From: Bacillota bacterium
Lineage (GTDB): Bacteria; Bacillota; Sulfobacillia; JAIMAT01
DNA: 64,000 bases
Direction of reading: 5' to 3'
Assembly: GCA_029960955.1 (NCBI GenBank)
Contig: JASBVS010000002.1
Location: forward strand, 82,470 to 146,469
This document shows positions 59,977-64,000 of this stretch, piece by piece (positions within the stretch are counted from its first letter, which is position 1; the number at the start of each line of letters is the position of its first letter). A program made the position numbers and the translations under genes. The notes below the pieces were generated by a model. The model worked only from the letters and a program-made list of their open reading frames with translations, was not told where the DNA came from and did not search any database.

Positions 59977-60909
59977 GTGCAGGGTCAGCTTCTGCACGTC
60001 CCGGTCCTGCGGGACGAGGTGGTCGGCTTCCTGGCGTCCCGCCCGGTCCGGGTGGCGGTCGACGCCACGGTCGGCGCGGGCGGGCACGCCGAGGCGCTCC
60101 TGGCCAGCGGTCGCGTCGCCTCGCTGATCGGCCTCGATCGCGACACGCGGGCGCTGCCCCTGGCCCGGGAGCGGCTGGCGCCCTGGGGCACGCGGGTGAC
60201 GCTGGTGCACGCCAACTTCGCCGACCTGGGCGCGATCCTCTGGGCGCTCGACAGCGGCCCCGTCGACGCCGCCCTCTTCGACCTGGGCCTCTCCTCGATG
60301 CAGGTGGACGAGGCCGAACGCGGCTTCTCCTACCGGCAGGAGGCGCCGCTGGACATGCGCATGGACCCGAGCCAGCCGACCACCGCCTACCACCTGGTCA
60401 ACGGCTTGACGCGGGCGGAGCTGGAGCGGCTGCTGAGCGAGTACGGCGAGGAGCGGTGGGCCGGGCGCATCGCGGACTTCATCGTGCGCGCGCGGGAGCG
60501 GGAGCGGATCGAGACGACCGGCCAGCTGGTGGAGATCGTCAAGGCGGCCATCCCCGCCGCCGCCCGGCGCCGGGGCGGGCACCCGGCGCGGCGGACCTTC
60601 CAGGCGTTGCGCATCGCGGTGAACGACGAGTTGAACGCCCTGGAGCGGGGCCTTCGCGCCGCCATGGAGTGGCTGGCGCCCGGCGGCCGGCTGGCGGTGA
60701 TCAGCTTCCACTCGCTGGAGGACCGCATCGTCAAGGCGCGCTTCCAGGAAGCGGTGCGACGCGGCGACTGGCGCCTGCTCACCCCGCGCCCGGCGCAGCC
60801 CGGCGCGGCGGAGGTCGAGGCCAACCCGCGCGCCCGCAGCGCCAAGCTTCGCGTGCTGGAGCGCAGCGGCGGGCCGGCGCCCGGTTCTAACGCGGAGGCG
60901 CGCGAATAG
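59977..60909 (+). CDS. rsmH: 16S rRNA m4C1402 methyltransferase RsmH
   Basis: A 310-residue methyltransferase. SAM-binding VAVDATVGAGGHAEALLAS, LFDLGLSSMQVDEAERGFSYRQEAPLDMRMDP, RTFQALRIAVNDELNALERGL and VISFHSLEDRIVKARF are all present, with the substrate-recognition helical insert in between. It methylates N4 of C1402 in the 30S P site. GTG 59977 begins 6 bases after mraZ, with GGGGGTGAGAG upstream. Confidence 0.97.
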   Translation: MQGQLLHVPVLRDEVVGFLASRPVRVAVDATVGAGGHAEALLASGRVASLIGLDRDTRALPLARERLAPWGTRVTLVHANFADLGAILWALDSGPVDAALFDLGLSSMQVDEAERGFSYRQEAPLDMRMDPSQPTTAYHLVNGLTRAELERLLSEYGEERWAGRIADFIVRARERERIETTGQLVEIVKAAIPAAARRRGGHPARRTFQALRIAVNDELNALERGLRAAMEWLAPGGRLAVISFHSLEDRIVKARFQEAVRRGDWRLLTPRPAQPGAAEVEANPRARSAKLRVLERSGGPAPGSNAEARE

Positions 60910-60911
60910 CG

Positions 60912-61415
60912 ATGCAGGGTAGCCGGGCGCCCGCGCGGCGGCTTCAGCGAGAAGCGGCGGCCCCTCGGCCCGCGATCCGCCCGCGGCGAGGCGTGCGCTC
61001 CCGGCAGCGGGGCCGCTTCCTGAGGGGGCTGGCCCTCCTCTGGCTCCTGGCCGTCGCCGTGGTGGCGGTCCACGCGCAGATCACGGGTACCGGCTACAGG
61101 CTCGACCAGGAGGCCGCCCGCCTGGCCGAGCTCCGCCAGGAGGAGACGCTCCTGGCGGCGCGCGTCGCCAGCCTCGACTCGCCGCAGCGGATCCTGGCCG
61201 TGGCCGGCTCCCAGCTCGGGCTCGTCGCCCCGCAGGGGACGCCGTTGCCGCTCCGGCCGGGCGAACCTGCGGGCGCGCCGCCCGCCCCGGGCGGGCGGCG
61301 GGTGGTGGTCCGGCTGCCGCCCCCGCCGGAGCCGTCGCCGGCGCGGGCGGCGGCGCAGGCGTGGTGGAGCCATGCCGTCCGCTTCGTCCGGACGCTCTGG
61401 CAGCTCGGCCGGTGA
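60912..61415 (+). CDS. ftsL: FtsL-like cell division protein
   Basis: A 167-residue bitopic protein: a long basic cytoplasmic start (about 1-38), one membrane helix (about 39-56, LALLWLLAVAVVAVHA) and an extracytoplasmic leucine-zipper-like coil (LDQEAARLAELRQEETLLAARVASL), then SPQRILAVAGSQLGLVAPQ as in FtsL/DivIC proteins, and a Pro-rich tail. It links FtsB/DivIC and the septal transpeptidase. ATG 60912 is 2 bases after rsmH and its stop overlaps spoVD (GTGA). Sequence conservation in this family is low; the assignment rests on topology and position. Confidence 0.85.
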   Translation: MQGSRAPARRLQREAAAPRPAIRPRRGVRSRQRGRFLRGLALLWLLAVAVVAVHAQITGTGYRLDQEAARLAELRQEETLLAARVASLDSPQRILAVAGSQLGLVAPQGTPLPLRPGEPAGAPPAPGGRRVVVRLPPPPEPSPARAAAQAWWSHAVRFVRTLWQLGR

Positions 61416-63619
61416 GGGGCGGGCGGGAGCCGCGCGCCCGGACGGCGCCCGGCGAGCGGAAGAGGAAGCGGGTGAGGGGGGAGACGGTGGGGCCCGAGGG
61501 TAGGCGCCGGCTGGCCGCGGTCCTCTTCGGAACGCTGGCGGCTCTCCTGCTTCTGGCCGCCCGGGTCGGCTACATCCAGCTCTGGCGGGGGCCCGAGCTG
61601 GCGAAGCAGGCGCAGGAGATCCGCACCCACGACCTGCCAGTGGCTCCCAAGCGGGGCGAGATCGTCGACGCCCACGGGAACCCGCTGGCCGTCGACGTCA
61701 CCGCCCAGACGGTCGTCGCCAACCCGGCGGAGATCCGCGATCCGGCCGGCGAGGCGCGGAAGCTCGCCCCGGTCCTGGGCATGCCGGAGGCGGTGGTCCG
61801 CCAGCTCCTCTCCACCCGTACCGAGTACCAGTACGTCAAGAGGAAGGTGGACGAGAAGACGGCCCAGGCCGTCCGCGACCTCCGGCTGCCCGGCATCTAC
61901 CTGACCCAGGAGAGCCAGCGCTTCTATCCCGACGGCACCCTGGCCGCCAACGTCCTCGGCTTCACGGGCATCGACGACCAGGGCCTGGACGGCGTGGAGG
62001 CCGTCTACAACAAGGAGCTGCAGGGCAAGCCCGGCGCCATCCAGCTGCAGTTCGACGCCCGCTCGCAGCCGCTTCCCCAGGCCGGCGCCAGATACAAGCC
62101 GCCCGTCGACGGGCTGACGCTGGAGCTGACCATCGACCGGACCATCCAGACCATCGTCGAGCAGGAGATCGAGCGTGTCTTCCAGCGCTTCCACCCGCTC
62201 GGCGCCTGGGCGCTGGTGATGGATCCCAACGACGGCGCCATCCTGGCCATGGCGCAGCGGCCCACCTTCGACCCCAACCACTGGCAGGCGCTCTCCAACG
62301 ACGAGCTCCAGAAGCTGAGCCGCGACCTGCTCATTGACAACACCTACCCGCCCGGCTCGGTCTTCAAGCCGGTGACGGCGGCCATCGCCATCCAGAACGG
62401 CAAGGTGACGCCCGAGACGCCCTTCTACGATCCGGGCAGCGTCCGCATCCTCGGCCAGACCATCTCCAACTGGAACGGCGCCGGCCGCGGGGCGACCAAC
62501 TTCGGCGAGGGCTTCCAGGACTCGGCCAACGTCGTCTTCGCCAAGACCGGGCTGATGATCGGGAAGTCCATCTTCTACCAGTACCTGCAGAAGTTCGGCT
62601 TCACGGCCCCCACCGGCGTCGACCTGCCCGGGGAGGCGCTCAGCATTCTGCCGCCCGAGTCGCGGGCCAGCGACCTCGACCTGGCGCTGATGTCCTTCGG
62701 CCAGACGCTGACGGTGACGCCGATCGCGATGGCGCGCGCCATCGCCGCCATCGCCAACGGCGGCCACCTCGTCACGCCGCACGTCGCCAAGGCGCTGCTC
62801 TCGCCCTCGGGCCGTGTGGTGAAGAGCTTCGACTGGAAGCCGTCCCGGCAGGTGATCTCCGCCGGGACGGCGGCCACCGTCCGCTCGCTGATGGAGCGGG
62901 TGGTGCAGGCGGGCACGGGCGTGGAGGCGCAGATCCCGGGCTACCGGATCGGCGGCAAGACCGGCACCTCGCAGAAGGTGGTGGGCGGTCGCGTCGTGCC
63001 TGGAAAGAATATCGCCTCTTTCATCGGTCTCGTGCCCGTTGATCGCCCCCGCCTTTTGATCTACGTAATGGTGGATGAGCCGCAGGGGGTCCCGTACGGT
63101 GGCCAGGTCGCCGCGCCCGTCTTCCACGACATCGCCGTGCAGGTGCTCAACTACCTGCAGATTCCGCCCGACGCCTCCGGGCAGAACGGGAGCGCTCCCG
63201 GCGGCGCGGAGCAGGAGACGGTCGTGCCCAACCTCGTCAACCTGGACCGCAAGACGGCCGAGGGGATCGCGCAGGAGGGCGGGGTGAACGTCCGCTTCCT
63301 CGGCAGCGGGCCGCTGGTGTTGCGGCAGCTGCCCGCCAAGGGCGCCGTCGTCGTGCGCGGCAGCACGGTCTACGCCTACACCGACCCGGCCCCCGGCAGC
63401 CCGGGCGCAGCCGGGAAGGTGACGGTGCCCGACCTCCAGGGACGGCTGCTGAGCGACGCCGCCGATCTGCTGGCCTCGGTCGGGCTCCGCATGGAGGCGC
63501 AGGGCGACGGCGTGGTCACCGGCCAGACGCCTGCGGCCGGCAGCCTGGTCGACCCGGGCTCCCTCGTCAAGCTCCGGCTGACGCAGCCGCCGGAGGAAGG
63601 GCCGACAGGGCCACCGTGA
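61412..63619 (+). CDS. spoVD: SpoVD/FtsI-type class B penicillin-binding protein with PASTA domains
   Basis: A 735-residue transpeptidase. Membrane helix about 33-53, dimerisation domain (about 60-220, VAPKRGEIVDAHGNPLA), transpeptidase domain (about 245-580) with SVFK in PPGSVFKPVT, SAN in FQDSANVVF and KTG in IGGKTGTSQ, then two C-terminal PASTA repeats (VPNLVNLDRKTAEGIAQE and VPDLQGRLLSDAADLL). PASTA-bearing class B enzymes in this position are FtsI or its sporulation paralogue SpoVD, which makes spore cortex; one gene may do both. GTG 61412 overlaps the ftsL stop; GTG 61472, behind GGAAGAGGAAG, is a shorter alternative. Confidence 0.92.
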   Translation: MRGGREPRARTAPGERKRKRVRGETVGPEGRRRLAAVLFGTLAALLLLAARVGYIQLWRGPELAKQAQEIRTHDLPVAPKRGEIVDAHGNPLAVDVTAQTVVANPAEIRDPAGEARKLAPVLGMPEAVVRQLLSTRTEYQYVKRKVDEKTAQAVRDLRLPGIYLTQESQRFYPDGTLAANVLGFTGIDDQGLDGVEAVYNKELQGKPGAIQLQFDARSQPLPQAGARYKPPVDGLTLELTIDRTIQTIVEQEIERVFQRFHPLGAWALVMDPNDGAILAMAQRPTFDPNHWQALSNDELQKLSRDLLIDNTYPPGSVFKPVTAAIAIQNGKVTPETPFYDPGSVRILGQTISNWNGAGRGATNFGEGFQDSANVVFAKTGLMIGKSIFYQYLQKFGFTAPTGVDLPGEALSILPPESRASDLDLALMSFGQTLTVTPIAMARAIAAIANGGHLVTPHVAKALLSPSGRVVKSFDWKPSRQVISAGTAATVRSLMERVVQAGTGVEAQIPGYRIGGKTGTSQKVVGGRVVPGKNIASFIGLVPVDRPRLLIYVMVDEPQGVPYGGQVAAPVFHDIAVQVLNYLQIPPDASGQNGSAPGGAEQETVVPNLVNLDRKTAEGIAQEGGVNVRFLGSGPLVLRQLPAKGAVVVRGSTVYAYTDPAPGSPGAAGKVTVPDLQGRLLSDAADLLASVGLRMEAQGDGVVTGQTPAAGSLVDPGSLVKLRLTQPPEEGPTGPP

Positions 63620-63653
63620 TCCGGATGCATCCCGACAGCCTGGGGGGAACGTC

Positions 63654-64000
63654 TTGCGACTTTCCGAAGCGCTGGCGTTGTGCGAGGTGCGCGAGCTCCT
63701 GGGCGACCCGGCCACCGAGGTGACGGGCGTCGCCTACGACTCCCGGCGCGTCCGGCCGGGCGACCTCTTCGTGGCGGTGCCCGGCTTCCGCACCAACGGC
63801 CATCTCTACGTCGACGAGGCGGTGGCGCGCGGGGCGGCCGCCGTGCTGGCCGAGCGTCCCGTGGCGGCCGGCGCCCGTCCCGTCGCCCTGGTCCCCGACA
63901 CCCGTCGCGCCCTGCCTTGGGTGGCGGCGCAGTTCTACGGTCATCCCTCCAAACGGCTCCAGGTCGTCGGCGTGACGGGCACCAACGGGAAGACGACCAC
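63654..64000 (+). CDS. murE: UDP-MurNAc-tripeptide synthetase MurE, cut by window end
   Basis: The first 115 codons of MurE. The N-terminal domain has GVAYDSRRVRPGDLFVAVPGFRTNGHLYVDEAVARGAAAVLAE-type sequence, with the UDP-binding Ser/Arg segment, then the window ends inside the ATP loop GVTGTNGKTT. MurE adds the third amino acid, usually meso-diaminopimelate, to the peptidoglycan precursor; the residue-selecting motif is beyond the window. TTG 63654 is behind GGGGGGAAC, 34 bases after spoVD in the dcw operon. Confidence 0.92.
   Translation, partial: MRLSEALALCEVRELLGDPATEVTGVAYDSRRVRPGDLFVAVPGFRTNGHLYVDEAVARGAAAVLAERPVAAGARPVALVPDTRRALPWVAAQFYGHPSKRLQVVGVTGTNGKTT

Noticed and set aside
61361..61411. 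Upstream ATG for spoVD inside ftsL
   Set aside because: It would add 17 residues lying within the ftsL 3' end without a ribosome binding site; GTG 61412 overlapping the stop codon fits the coupled arrangement better.

Overview
The window is chromosomal DNA of a very G+C-rich, endospore-forming member of the Bacillota. Spore genes (SleB-type hydrolase, ytxC, ylxY, yunB, spoVD), T-box leaders on thrS and pheS, sigI/rsgI, yqzL, zapA and an mraZ-led division cluster all point that way. The high G+C, sulfide oxidation and split B12-dependent mutase fit lineages such as Thermaerobacter, Symbiobacterium or Sulfobacillus relatives, but I cannot place it further. Start codons are often GTG or TTG and genes are tightly packed.

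Positions 1-2674 are the right end of an integrated element with visibly lower G+C. It holds an unknown 569-residue protein, an excisionase-like helix-turn-helix gene and, at 2625-2674, the anticodon-arm-to-CCA part of a tRNA-Val(GAC), which is an attachment-site scar. The host genome resumes there. From 2.9 to 16 kb come a spore-lytic LysM protein, proline dehydrogenase, an SLH-domain surface protein, a glutaryl-CoA-dehydrogenase-like enzyme, a CaCA antiporter behind a yybP-ykoY (Mn2+) riboswitch, an acyl-CoA synthetase-like protein, phoP-phoR-phoU, a ROK kinase and ytxC behind a sigma-K-like promoter. From 16 to 19 kb a minus-strand sulfide operon (sulfide:quinone reductase, DUF1641, DsrE, TusA) sits behind a palindrome of the CsoR/CstR type.

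From 19 to 30 kb is a translation block: T-box-thrS, infC (AUC start)-rpmI-rplT, an rRNA methyltransferase, yqzL, T-box-pheST, an ABC-F protein and zapA. From 30 to 36 kb is the most unusual part. A PlsY-like membrane domain is fused to an acyl-ACP-reductase-like domain with its catalytic Cys, translationally coupled to a BadF-family kinase and preceded by ylxY. Divergent from it is a ketosynthase homologue lacking its catalytic Cys, then fetAB. From 36 to 52 kb come mutS2, a class A PBP ending in a cupredoxin domain, tyrS, yunB, cysK, nadE, yebC, sigI-rsgI and queA-tgt.

From 52 to 58 kb is a propionate/methylmalonyl-CoA module: glutamate-type dehydrogenase, split methylmalonyl-CoA mutase, epimerase, carboxyltransferase, a small membrane protein and a biotin carrier. 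It is followed by 5-formyl-THF cyclo-ligase, mgsA and tRNA-Ala(CGC). The window ends inside the division cluster mraZ-rsmH-ftsL-spoVD-murE, with three MraZ-type repeats upstream of mraZ.

The strongest candidates for something undescribed are the PlsY/acyl-ACP-reductase fusion with its neighbours and the PBP-cupredoxin fusion. The non-canonical or missing start codons of infC, nadE and the cyclo-ligase also deserve a look.
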